DNA from: Sarocladium kiliense
Lineage: Eukaryota; Ascomycota; Sordariomycetes; Hypocreales; Sarocladiaceae
Assembly (NCBI GenBank): GCA_030734395.1
Contig: JAUZTG010000034.1
Location: forward strand, 1-64,000
Direction of reading: 5' to 3'
Length of the DNA stretch: 64,000 bases
Positions 33,077-43,735 of the stretch are shown piece by piece; the stretch's first letter is position 1; the number at the start of each line of letters is the position of its first letter. A program made the translations under genes and the position numbers. Under the pieces are notes generated by a model that saw nothing but the letters and a program-made list of their open reading frames with translations, was not told where the DNA came from and did no database searches.

Positions 33077-35356
33077 TCAAGACTGCGTCCGTACTTGTGC
33101 TTCTAACGCAGCCGCCACTGGCTCGCACAACGGCCACTGCCCTCTAAGGGATTGCAACTTGGCCAGAACCCTGACCAGCAGCTGGCCATACATATCCTTC
33201 CTCAAGGACCACCCATCTACCGCAGCGATAGGCGTTCCCAGCTCTGCCCATCGAATGACTTCTTGGGGTAACTCAGCCGATTCACGGATCCAGTCCATCT
33301 TCAGATTCACAGTACCTTGACCCCATGCGTGGGAGTTGACTTCGTCATCCCGAAGGATGCAATTGAGCCATACTTGGATGATGGCCGATGCAGTCGTAAC
33401 AGCCAATGCGGCACAGATGTCGGTGTGCACGGTATACTCTGTAGGAGAGACCTTGTCGTAGTGAATGAAGGTCGCCATTGAGTGAAGGAATGCCAACCTC
33501 CCGTCGGGCGAATGAGCCCAACCCGAGATATGTGCTGCCGTCTGTATTGCTTCCTGCGAGTCTGACTTGGGCTGCGTCACATGCGATTTCAGCAGTTCCA
33601 CGTCAGAGTGCAAGTTCATGTTCGCAAGGCATTGCAACATCAATGTGCTTATCTTCATTGACAGAATCCTGGCGGAGACTGTGTCTTCCCACCCTGGGTC
33701 GCTGGGCTCTTCTTTGCCGGTATACACCCACAGGAGCAGCTTACGCGTCTCCAAGTCCTGAGAGTCGTCCCGCATCGCGCGGCTGAGCCTCCGAATCTCT
33801 TTACAACACATAATAAGCTTTTTCTTGATGTCCATGGGCTGTAAGCTCTCGACAGGTCTCAGTAAGTTCGCATCCATTCTCCTTGTTTGCACAAGTTGCC
33901 AAGTACGCTGTACGGCTTCGCACAGAAGGAGTTGCAGATCTTCGTAGAAGACAGGGATATCGATACTGGAGATCCTCAGCAGCTGTGAGATGGTGTACTG
34001 CTCAGCTGCCCGCGGTTGATGAGGGAAGCGCTCGAAGTGAGGGCCGAGGCCGAAAGCGTTCCATTGAGTGAATGGCACGGGGATGAAACCCTGAAGCTCT
34101 TCGCTTCTCATTCGCGGGGCTTTGTTCCCTGCAAGTGAAAGACATGTATCGATCTTGAACATGACAACCGAAATTCTAGAGGTAGTCCGGGTCAGTCGAC
34201 ATCCACGCCAAAGAAATCATTGCCCAACTCTGTACCTGTAGAACTGCTCTGTGTTCTTGAATACCCACGGGGCAAACTGTCCAGGTATATGAAGTTGCTG
34301 ATGGCGATGGACTTTTTGAGGTATGAAGACTCCTCTCTGGCGACAGTCTGACAGGAGCATGTCAAACACACGATCGGCTCTTCGCATCAACGCGGGCCTC
34401 TACCTGGTTGTCAGTTACATGTTCATTCAAGATACTTCGGTTGCAAATGACCTACCCCAGTCTCGAGTGCAAAGACCATGTTGATTATTGCTATGCACCA
34501 AATCTCCCAAGGCCAAGGCTGGGCCTCGAGGTCATCGTGCATTGAGCAGCTCATAATCTCGCTTATAGCCGTCGTCATCAAGCGATCGTGTATCTCTAGA
34601 GCTCGGTCACGTAGACTCGTCCCAGGACCAAATGTTGCCCAAGTCGCGACCATAGCAACTGCTGCCTCCACCCACATGGAGTTGCGTGGGAAGTCTTGAA
34701 TCGTCGGATAGTGTAAGACAGGCCAGTGATTCTGGAATCCCAGCCTAAACCTATCGCTACATCTCTGCCACCAGTTCTCGACGGGGAAAAGCTCTTCTGG
34801 GATACCGGCACGAGTCGGAACTTTGATGCCGTTGTCAAGCAGTGAGATCACCAAGGATAGGCCAGCCTCTGCTTCTTCTGCATCACTGGACCGTGACGTT
34901 GCTGAGGATGTTGAGTTTGCAGAGGCCGTCACGGAGCCCTGCACTACACCTTGCATGGCATCAGAGGAAGGCTGCTGCCCATCCCGGTCATATGAACAGG
35001 CTATGCCTCTCTTGACGCACAGAGAGCATCGTTCACCGCCGTCGCATTTCACCTTGCTTTCGTGGCAGGCATTGCAGGCCTTCGCGCGCCGCGGTGCCGG
35101 AGTACCCTTGTCGCCGTGTAAAGCAACATGTCTCCGCAAGAGGTCACTAGTCTGCGATGTCAGATCTCTACTTCGTGGTCAGTTTTTGGGTGGTGATTGG
35201 GATGACATACTTGCGGGTGAAGGATCGCTGGCATACTGAGCACACAAACGCTGGGGCGGCGTGGCTTGATTCATGACGTCGCAGGTGCTCTTTGCGGAGA
35301 AATGACTTGCCGCAATGGCAGAAGAATCGTGACTGCTCCTTCTCGCCTGTCGATGA
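33077..35356 (-). CDS. Transcription factor with C2H2 fingers plus Zn(II)2Cys6 cluster
   Basis: Nuclear regulator of 699 residues. Exons are 35356-35211, 35146-34456, 34399-34236 and 34175-33077, with introns of 64, 56 and 60 bp. For the first intron the acceptor ending ACTAG was chosen because it restores a canonical finger, CSVCQRSFTRNDLLRRHVALH-like, with C-x2-C and H-x3-H spacing. The preceding finger is unusual: C-x-C (FFCHCGKSFLRKEHLRRH). A Zn2Cys6 cluster follows (ACNACHESKVKCDGGERC, then CVKRGIACSY). The rest resembles the fungal-specific TF middle homology region (SMWVEAAVAMVATWATFGP, IINMVFALETG). It lies directly upstream of CYP505 on the same strand, so it may regulate that gene. 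An ATG at 35389 would add 11 residues. Confidence 0.9.
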
Positions 35357-36275
35357 CATCTTCGTGAGACTGACTGAGGGACTTGTCACAGCACCTGGAC
35401 GCGAGACGTTGGTGAACTCTAAAGTCGTCGAGGGATCGGAGAGGGGACCTGAAATGCCGTCCTAATGCTAGCCTGGAGATAGGTGTTTAACGTGGGAACC
35501 AAAATCTGGAATCTCCACGCGACTCTCAGACTCTGTGAAAATTTCAAGGAACTGTGAAATCCTTGATTCACTTCCATTGAGCTGATGGCGCTATTTTCTG
35601 CGAGCTTGTACGGCATCAAGATCTCAAGATTGCGCCTCAAGTTGGCTCGGGTGATAGAGCCTTACCAGATCAACAACGCTTGAGACGAGCCCTCCACACC
35701 TGCGACTCGGTGGAATGTGGGATAGACTTCCGCTTCAGGCAGTCGCACTACCAAAATCCCACGCTGACACCGAATAGTGGTATGACCCTGCTCAGTGTCG
35801 CTGTCGTGTAAGTGCTTGCAAGTCAGAAGTACTTGGACCTGAGCATCGAAGAACGAGCAATCCGTGAAGCGTGACTTTGGATATGGATGTTTCGCTGAGG
35901 TACTAGATGTGATAAAGAAGTCTCAAAAGGACATCTCAGAACGTCTCAGTAAGCAACCCTGCGTTCGCAGTGCCGCGAATTTCTCGTCTCTTCGCTTCAG
36001 CTCTTCGCGTCGAGCCACCCTATACCTCAACAGCATTGGCGAAGGAAACATGTTTGACGAGAATGTGGTAACAGCTACAATATCGCATATATGTTTTTGC
36101 AATTTGTTCGTCCAAAAGTCAGTGAATGCTAAACTAATCAAGGAAGCACAGAATCTACAACGCATCGCATCATGAACTACTTTAACCTATTACCCAAAAC
36201 AATTGTCCCTGTAATGGGAGTTTATATCACTTTGTACCCAGCGGCTTTGTCCGTGGATTGCGATTTGGGTCATAC
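35357..36275. other. Intergenic region
   Basis: About 920 bp. It contains the promoter of the transcription factor's side and the 3' flank of the three-repeat protein. Short frames at 35,860-36,170 show no recognised similarity. Confidence 0.5.
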
Positions 36276-36854
36276 TTAGCTGAAACCGTTTCTTCTCTCC
36301 CGGTGAAGACGATTGAGCTCTGTCGCGGACAAGTTCGGATATTGCCGCAAAGTTTCAGCCACTGCAAGAATGTAACCATTCGCATGGCCTCTGTCTCCAG
36401 TCTGCGCTGCCTGCCAAGCCGCCTCCAGCTCCATGAGCCGCTGTGTAGGTGGTTGAATGTTCTGAAAGACAGTATTTGCTTGCACGGCACGAAGACGATC
36501 AATCTCCGATACCGTGAGGTGAGGATATTCATGCATTAGAGTAGACAGGATATGGGCATAGCAATCAACCCACCTTGGATCGCCGGGGCTGTCTTGCGCC
36601 GTCTGGTAAGCAGTATGCAGCCACTGGAGCTCTGATGGCACGGGTTGACGCGGTCCAGATGGGGCTAGACCTTGCATGGGATGGCCCCAGACATTGGCGT
36701 TGAGGTCAGCCCCGGAAAGATGAGGGTACTCCCTCAGCATCGCGAGCAGGTAGTGCGCCCAGTCTCGGTAGATGACGGCGTCATTGAAGGCGCCGGCACG
36801 CTCACCGAGCCTGCGAAGCTCTGTATATTGCCAGGCAGGAGGTTGCGGAGGCAT
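36276..36854 (-). CDS. Hypothetical protein with three internal repeats
   Basis: Not recognised. 192 residues in one exon, no signal peptide, soluble. Three imperfect helical repeats of about 62-67 residues are visible: the cores are REYPHLSGADLN (near residue 46), HEYPHLTVSEIDRL (near 113) and RQYPNLSATELNRL (near 175). Each is preceded by a W- or A-rich amphipathic helix such as AAWQAAQTGD. The repeat core [EQ]YP[HN]L[ST]xxE[IL] looks like a small helical-hairpin motif. It is flanked by the transcription factor and the FAD oxidoreductase on the same strand. Confidence 0.62.
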   Translation of the reverse strand: MPPQPPAWQYTELRRLGERAGAFNDAVIYRDWAHYLLAMLREYPHLSGADLNANVWGHPMQGLAPSGPRQPVPSELQWLHTAYQTAQDSPGDPRWVDCYAHILSTLMHEYPHLTVSEIDRLRAVQANTVFQNIQPPTQRLMELEAAWQAAQTGDRGHANGYILAVAETLRQYPNLSATELNRLHRERRNGFS

Positions 36855-37256
36855 CTTTGATGTGATTGTGGAGGGGTTTGGTAGTGGAAGTGGACTCAGA
36901 GGTATAAGTCACGACGCTTGTCGCTGATGGTATGGTGTTTTGAGTGATCGGGATGATAAGTGAGACGTACCTTGGACAGAAGATGAAAAGAGATCGTATG
37001 AAGTGTTGCCAGAAACAATTACTGGAAGCACAGCGGCAGCCCAGAGTTTAAGTACGAATGTTCACGACGATGGCAGTTCTTGAGTTTTCCTTTGTCGCTA
37101 ACAGAATGTCCAAAGGATTGACGGAAGGACAAAGGGCACTGTTATATACAATGAAAGGATCAAAGATAAATGGAAAGATAAACGCTTCAATGTCAAACGG
37201 CGTTTTCCCCGCAGGGATCAGACTGCCTGCGCATCATTCAGGATCCAGACCGCCCT
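36855..37256. other. Intergenic region
   Basis: 402 bp, the promoter of the three-repeat gene and 3' flank of the oxidoreductase. Nothing else is seen. Confidence 0.5.
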
Positions 37257-38651
37257 TCAACTAGCCGATAGATTCGGAACCGCGTGCTTGAAAAGATTGT
37301 CCGGGTCATACTTGCGCTTCAACTCCATCGCTCGCTCGTACTTGTCACCCATCATCTCCTTAGCCGTCCTGGTTCCTGGTGGTGTCAAAGGCGGGTACGC
37401 CATACTCGTCCACACCTTGCACTTTCTCAAAGATGCATCAACACCGTCCGCCCATTCCTTTGACTCTGCAAAGCTTGCTTCGTCAGGCGAAACGTCCGCG
37501 AATGTTACGAGTGCATGCTTTCCTGGGCCGAATGTGTTCTTCGGTACCTTGCCATTGTCGATGTCGTAATTGTCTGCCCATGTCAAGTTGCCCCAAGCGG
37601 GCTTGCTCTTCAAACCCTCCACAAACGCATCGATGATTTCGGCATCAATCTCTTTGGCAATGACGGATCTACCACCGCCAAAGGGCAAAGACGGGTATTT
37701 CGGCCCGTTCATAAACTCAGCACCAGTGACCTCTTTGACCTTGTTTTCCTTCACTGGTGAAACGGCTTTGACGAAGTCATTGAGGAATTCCTTCCCTTTG
37801 TCCATATCCTCGCCGTCCCAGGAGAAATTCGTGGTCAGATTTGTTTTCGACTTGTCGGGAAAGGCGGACATGACGAAATGGTGAAGCACAGCGGATGATG
37901 AGCCTTCAAAGGATTTTGAGGCTGCTACGACGCCTCGAATGTTTGCCTCGGTGCCATCCATAATGATTTGGCCACTCAGAAACTATCCGAAGCATTAGCC
38001 AGCTTGCGTGGTAAGGACGTTAGATCTGTTGGCCTTTTGAGTAGTTACCTTTCGTGCAGAATGTGTCTTGACTGTCATGGAGGTCACAACGCCGAGGTTG
38101 CCGCCCATACCTCGGAGACCCTCCAGGATCTCCTCCGTAGCCTTGATGATGGCGCCGTCAGCAGTGACAAGCTCAGCACCTACAATGCCTTCGAAACCCA
38201 TGCCCAGACTCTTCGTGAGTGGCCCATATCCGCCCATCGTTACCCATCCCACGTAGCCGACAAACCCAGTGTTGCCAAATGGTATTGTCAACCCTTCCTT
38301 CTCTAGAGCCTCGACAAGTTCCACTGAAGGAATACCCCCTCCAAAAGTGACCGTCTTCTTGTCATCGCTGACTTTGACAGATTTGATCGCGCTGATGTCA
38401 ATCACCAATCCGCCATCAAGAAGGCTGCGACCGTAGAAGTCATTGCCGCCACCTCGAATGCAAAAGTCGGTCTGGGAGGACCTCACCCAGCGTATCAAGT
38501 CAGAGACCTCTTGCGCATTCTTTGGGTACGCGAAGCCAAGCGGAGTCCGATTGGACCCGCGCCCCATAGCGTTCATGCGTGCAGGAGCATACTCCTCACT
38601 TGAGGGCTCCACGAGCCTGATGCCCGGATGAGCTTGTCGCAGATCGTCCAT
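37257..38651 (-). CDS. FAD-linked oxidoreductase, berberine-bridge-enzyme-like
   Basis: VAO/PCMH-type flavoprotein of 442 residues. Exons are 38651-38049 and 37982-37257, with a 66-bp intron (GTAACT to ATAG) that keeps phase. The FAD-binding half has PKNAQEVSDLIRWVRS, RGGGNDFYGRSLLDGG, VTMGGYGPLTKSLGMG and LRGMGGNLGVVTSMTV. The C-terminal BBE segment ends KYDPDNLFKHAVPN, the typical (Y/F)DPxNxF signature. In most relatives the first glycine block is SGGH; here it is GGGN, so the histidine that covalently holds FAD is replaced by Asn. The usual Cys in the second block is also absent, suggesting non-covalent FAD. There is no signal peptide, unlike many secreted BBE-like enzymes. The substrate is unknown; these enzymes often act in secondary metabolism. 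Confidence 0.9.
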
Positions 38652-39870
38652 GTTATCCTCAGCGGAATCTTCTTCTGAAGTGAGTCACGAGAGGTGGTTT
38701 AGTTGAGAGCAGGTGACCTCTCAGTTGTAGATACACCACGAAATCGGCATGTAAGTCGTTGAGATCAAGACTGAAGAAGCATGCGTGAGACCGAGTCAGT
38801 AGGCTTTAATATAGACGTTCAATTGCCATGCCCAGGCTCGGCCCAAATGAGTAACCCAGTCAGACTCGTAGATCTACGTATATGTTGAACATGGATTATA
38901 CGTGATATCAGCTCCCCAGCCCAATGGCAGCCGCCGATAGAAATCGAAACAAGGCCAAAAAGGCACTATCAACCGGACGCGAAAGTCGCCGAAATGTATC
39001 CGGTTCGAGCCATACGCCGGTGCCATAGCCCCGAAGGAGCCGGGCGTATGCGGAGGTGTCAGACTTTGGACCGGTAATGAGTAGCTAACTTGCTTACTGC
39101 TGACATTCTGCATGAAATTCTATAGCAACCATGGGGGGCTCACCTGAATGCGTCGAGCACTCTACCATCACCGCAAAGCAGTGTTCGCCATGGATATACA
39201 TATCTGCACCCATGCCAATGCAAAGCTCCTTTGGAGCGTGCGCCAGACCAATGATGCATTAGCTCATGATCTCCAAGACGTTACAGAGCGGGCATTCAAT
39301 ATGTGAGAAGTGAGGATCGGCAAGAGGTTCGACATCCTTGCTTCAATCGAAGCCGAAGCTGCAAAGCCTGAGCAGAAGGCCGGATGTAGTGCAAAGAGGG
39401 AGCTCGGTGTCGTTATCTGGGGTTTTCCAGCACGTTGCGCTGAGGTGAGAGCGACGGTGATGAGAATGAGCAGGCAGAAATGGAGCGGTGCCGTTATCTC
39501 GCTCGCCTTAGAGGTCTTTCCCTGGTGAGGTAGGAGAAGCGAGGGCATGCAATAACCAGGCGCAGTGAGAAATTTGCCGGTCCACGCTGTATTTCGGGAA
39601 ATGTTACTGCATGCTCTTTGAAAGACAATTTCTTTTTATTTGACGAAATACTGGAACGACATCTGTGAATGCCCGTCACCCGCTGTCCCAAACCTGTACT
39701 TGTGGCCCATCTTATCAGCCTGCCATAAAATCGCCCATCCGAGATCAATGGTAGGCTTGAACTATCGCGCCGAGACTTCCACGACCTGGAAGACATGAAA
39801 CAATCTTTGCACCTTCTAGGAGATGGCAGACGCATGGGAACCCCAAAATCCATAGTCCCAGGGCCCCTGG
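38652..39870. other. Intergenic region
   Basis: About 1.2 kb between the oxidoreductase start and the stop of the coiled-coil gene. Frames such as 39264-39548 (minus) and 39494-39874 (minus) show no family signals. No gene is called. Confidence 0.45.
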
Positions 39871-40896
39871 TCACATTGCTATATTTATTCGTCCACAGCA
39901 GTCGACTCCACAGTGAATGTCGGGGACGACCAGAATCCCCTCAGTATCAACATCGACGGTATCGCCGACCGCCAGGGTCTCAGCCTCGCTCTCGCTGTCG
40001 CTCTCACCAGGAGCACGGTCGACGAAAAGACTCTCCTCTTCCTCTTCGATGGCTTTACCGAGAAGGCCAGAGTACTGCTGAAGCTCGTGCGAACAGAGCG
40101 AATCGTTGTCTTGGGTGAGGTCGATGACATCGCCGGTAAAATCGAAAGGTCTTATGCGGGAACCCGTCATAATGCAAAAGGAAGTAGAGCATCCGTCTGA
40201 AGGCTCCAAGGATGGCTCCCGCTTGACTGGATCATGGCAACGAGCAAGTTTGGCGTCGAGGCCTAGGTTGTCGCTATTCGTTTGCTCCCTGACCGTAGTC
40301 TCTTCTTCTTCAGATGCGTCCTCCAAGCTCTTGTCATCATTTGTCTGGTCGGGTGAAGCTTGCCCTAGCTTTCCGTGCAGCTTCTCACTGACTCGTCCCA
40401 GGCTTTCACGACCAGGTACCAGTGCATTTCCCAGCGTTCCAAACGCGGTTTGCGTAGCGTCGGCCAGGTTAGCCATGTCATGATGCGGAGCAGCATTCGC
40501 TGTTCTGACCTCGGATCTCGTGGCCAAGTCGGTGATCGTCGCGCTCAGCTCTCGATGGTTCGTAGCCATGGTCGCTTCCAAGCCCTTGATCTGCGATCCC
40601 AATTCCTGGCGACCAAGGCAACGGTCCATGACAGAACGATCCACCATCTTTTTCCACCCCTCGAACCAATCTGCCTTTCGCTGCAGAGCTTGATTCGCTT
40701 CGTCCAAACTCTCAAGCTTCCTCTCCATCTCCTTCATGCGATCCTCATTAAACCTCTGAGCTTCATCTTGTTTCCGCTTTTTCCTCTCAGCAACAAGAAG
40801 TCGTTGAAGGCGCAGACCTCGCTTGGTCTCCACGGCCTTGTTGTGCCGGTTCTTGGTCACTCGCTTTCGCCCATCAGGTTCATTCATCGGAGCCAT
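39871..40896 (-). CDS. Hypothetical nuclear-type protein: basic/coiled-coil N-terminus, SUMO-related motifs
   Basis: Not recognised. 341 residues from the start at 40896; an ATG at 40911 adds five. The N-terminus is strongly basic (GRKRVTKNRHNKAVETKRG) and runs into a charged helix with coiled-coil character (residues about 35-80, ERKLESLDEANQALQRKA). It resembles a bZIP layout, but without a clear bZIP consensus. The middle is acidic and Ser-rich. VKREPS (about residue 224) matches the sumoylation consensus, and GDVIDLTQDND (about 255-265) is a strong SUMO-interacting motif. The tail is acidic (EEEEESLF, GESDSESEAE). The combination suggests a nuclear scaffold or SUMO-pathway client; this is inference. 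Confidence 0.65.
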   Translation of the reverse strand: MAPMNEPDGRKRVTKNRHNKAVETKRGLRLQRLLVAERKKRKQDEAQRFNEDRMKEMERKLESLDEANQALQRKADWFEGWKKMVDRSVMDRCLGRQELGSQIKGLEATMATNHRELSATITDLATRSEVRTANAAPHHDMANLADATQTAFGTLGNALVPGRESLGRVSEKLHGKLGQASPDQTNDDKSLEDASEEEETTVREQTNSDNLGLDAKLARCHDPVKREPSLEPSDGCSTSFCIMTGSRIRPFDFTGDVIDLTQDNDSLCSHELQQYSGLLGKAIEEEEESLFVDRAPGESDSESEAETLAVGDTVDVDTEGILVVPDIHCGVDCCGRINIAM

Positions 40897-41380
40897 GTTG
40901 AAGCTACGCACTTTCAGTCAGTGAATGGGGAAAGCTCTCTGGGGGAGGACTTACGACCGTGGGCGGGGAGATGATTCTTGACTACAAAGTAGAAGAAAAT
41001 CAAGCTCAGATCATGAAATGCTTCGGTCGCGTCGGAAAGAGATGATGACGCGGAGAGAGGAAGAATGTGTGGGTGGAAGCTCGGCCTCAAGCTGCTGTAG
41101 AATAGCACTTCTGTGCGAGGACGGCATGATTCACGCACAAGTGTAAGATAGTGAGATTTGCAGGTGATGGATCAACAGGCAGGCATCTACCAGGGCAGGC
41201 AGTCAACCAGGCCTTCAGTCATAAGTGCAAGCAGTCTTTCGATCCTGAGATAACTTCTTCACATGTTAGGCTGTTCTCGCGACGTGAGGCGAAGTTTGCA
41301 TAACCCATCGTCCTGCTCCATGTGGGGACCGTCTGTCTTCGTTGTCCATGTATATCAAGCTTTATGTGTTCATTACATCA
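40897..41380. other. Intergenic region
   Basis: About 480 bp holding the promoter of the coiled-coil gene and the 3' flank of the acyltransferase. No gene is seen. Confidence 0.5.
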
Positions 41381-43047
41381 TTATAATGCCGGACCCTCCC
41401 ACATGTCTCTTCTCATGCGAATTAACCAAGACTGTTTATGTGGAAACGATATTTGCTTCTCTTGCGAGAATCCCGATTCGACCAAGCGTGCGACAAATCT
41501 GCGATCCACCATGTCAGAACCGCGACAGGACACCACGTCAGGAAGGGTGAAACTTACTTCTTGTTATCGATCCTTGGTTCAAGGCAAACGTTCATCGTGC
41601 GGTAATCAACACCGAAGCACCAGTGACACAACGCCGTTGCCCACGTCGGCAGTCTTCCTCTCGCCCATTCTTCGCCAACGAAGCAATGGAACCCACGATC
41701 CCAATCACTGGCGTCACCGCTGAGGTGCTGACCGAGGATATCCTCCTTTACCCAATAGATCTCGAAATATCCGAAAGGAACGCCATCCCACATCCCGATC
41801 GCAGGGAAGGAGTGTCGCGACTTGAGGGCGCGCTCGAGGAACCCTTCTGTGTACTCGCCCCAGAACTTGCTGACGCGGGGGTTCGCCATCCACTCCTTGA
41901 GCAGCTCAACATCACTCATGGACGTCGTTTGAGTCTCCGTGGGAGGCGACGGGCCGACCGGTCCAAAGTATGGTACTGGTTGAGATGAGGTCGAGGCGAC
42001 ACGGAAGCCCAAGTACTGTCCAATACTTGGTACAAAGCGAGAGTAGAACGTTTCACCCAGTCGAGGGGGCTTCTGCCTCAAAGGATGCCTGATGTTATTT
42101 GTCATAACGTACTGACAAGCAGCAGGAGGGAAATATGTCGGCAAATGCGAAGTCGAAATGTATTGGCTCATCACGTAATGGGGCGCGTTGCCAATCGTTG
42201 AAGCCATCGGCGAGACAGGCATCTCCGAGTCGAGATTCCGATGCGCCCCAAGGTGAGGTGATGCGGAACTGCTGTGCCGGTAGTGGTGACCCTGGGGCTG
42301 CGGTGAACCCGATCGTACTGGGGAACCCGGACGACTTCCACCAGGTGTACCTGGATATGACATACCAGGGTTGCGCTGCAGCCTGAAAAGGAAGAGACGC
42401 CCCGGAGTCTGCCAGAACGCCCGCCTTGTGACAAACATATTCTCCCAGCTCTCACCCGTGTCATCCTCCTCCACACCAACCGCATTGCTCATCGACGTGA
42501 TCAGGCCCATCCTCTCCAGCTTCGGCAGCAGGTTCTTACCCCTCAACACACCGTCCTTCTTGATGTTAATCCTCCATCCGCCGTGTGGCCTCCCGTCTGC
42601 GAAAGTGGACCGACATGCCGGATTATCAAGTTGAGGCGCTGGTGGGGTCTGGTGGAAGTACCAGTACAGTGTCACCCAAAGCATCATGGCGATCTGGCGG
42701 GTTGGACTGGCGGGAGCTTTGAACTCGGAGCTGGAAGGCAGATTCATGGAGGAAATGAAGACATTATCGTTCTGAAGCGTCGGCTCGCGGAAGGAGCGTG
42801 TATGTCGGGTTGGTCGAGCTCGAGGCTCTCCGTTCTCGTCGCCATCCTCAGTCATGGCAGTGTCGCGCGATTCGATATTCCACTGGGCATCATCACCACC
42901 CTCTTCGGTTCGAAGGACGATAGTCCAGCCAATGGGTATATGACTGTGCGGTGTCGTCCAATCGTGACTCTTGAAAGACCATCCAGCGAAAACCGGCGTC
43001 ACTGTAAACACCTGCCCATCCGCTAGGCGAACGAGTTGGGGCGCCAT
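41381..43047 (-). CDS. Siderophore N5-hydroxyornithine acyltransferase (SidF/SidL-like, AlcB/IucB domain)
   Basis: Transfers an acyl group from acyl-CoA to N5-hydroxyornithine in hydroxamate siderophore synthesis. Exons are 43047-41558 and 41498-41381 with a 59-bp intron, giving 535 residues. The second exon is short but essential: it supplies RFVARLVESGFSQEKQ-like sequence and the family ending FPHKQSWLIRMRRD. The C-terminal GNAT-like domain contains VSKFWGEYTEGFLERAL, MWDGVPFGYFEIYWVKED, DRGFHCFVGEE and the NVCLEPRIDNKK junction. A Pro/Ser/Gly-rich insert (GTPGGSRPGSPVRSGSP) lies mid-protein. The start at 43047 (MAPQLVRLADG) is preferred; an ATG at 43116 would add 23 residues. No ornithine monooxygenase or siderophore NRPS is in the window. 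Acetyl (SidL) versus anhydromevalonyl (SidF) specificity cannot be told. Confidence 0.88.
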
Positions 43048-43735
43048 GTTATTCAGAGAAGGGAGGGGTTCGAAGCTCGCGTGTCTGGTGGATGAGTGGC
43101 GTCCGGACCTCAACAACCGGGCTCGATAAGCTTATAAAGATTCTTATTTATGCACACGGCGAAAGCAACAGGCAGTGTGACTCAGCAAACGCCAATGCCT
43201 TTGGGATCTGCACCAAGGAAAGACGACAGTGTGTTGTCATGATGGGCAGCCGGAGAAGATGTTCAGGTGGGTTGGAGAGCTGGTGGGGTGACGGATTGAG
43301 GCGGGGGAGGGGGTGGCCTGACGAAGCTCCAGGCCAAAGCCGCACTGTAGAAAGATTGCACTTGAACGTATTAAACCATGTGCGAATATCTATTCACACG
43401 GCGCTGACCATTGACTCGAATGTCATTCCTCAGTCCGCCCTTGTCAGTGACCTCATTCCCGTTAGTAGCCGTGTCCATCTCCCGCAGTAACGTGGTGCAT
43501 GCATCATTGACATCTGCCCATCGTCTTTCGAACAAGCCCTCCAAGTTTTAGCACAATTTCGCATTACGGATTCCTGCAGAAAGCACATGCACGATCCAGA
43601 CACTGCTCGTTCAAGCATGCTGTAATGTATTCGTCGCTCTGAGATGCCTCGCTTAAATCAAGTCGCACTCTAGGTACATGGTATCCGGTCCAACAGAAAT
43701 AACAAAAAAACAACAAAACCTCTGTCCTGTCCACC
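43048..43735. other. Intergenic region
   Basis: 688 bp with the acyltransferase promoter and the 3' flank of the MCU gene. Nothing else is seen. Confidence 0.5.
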
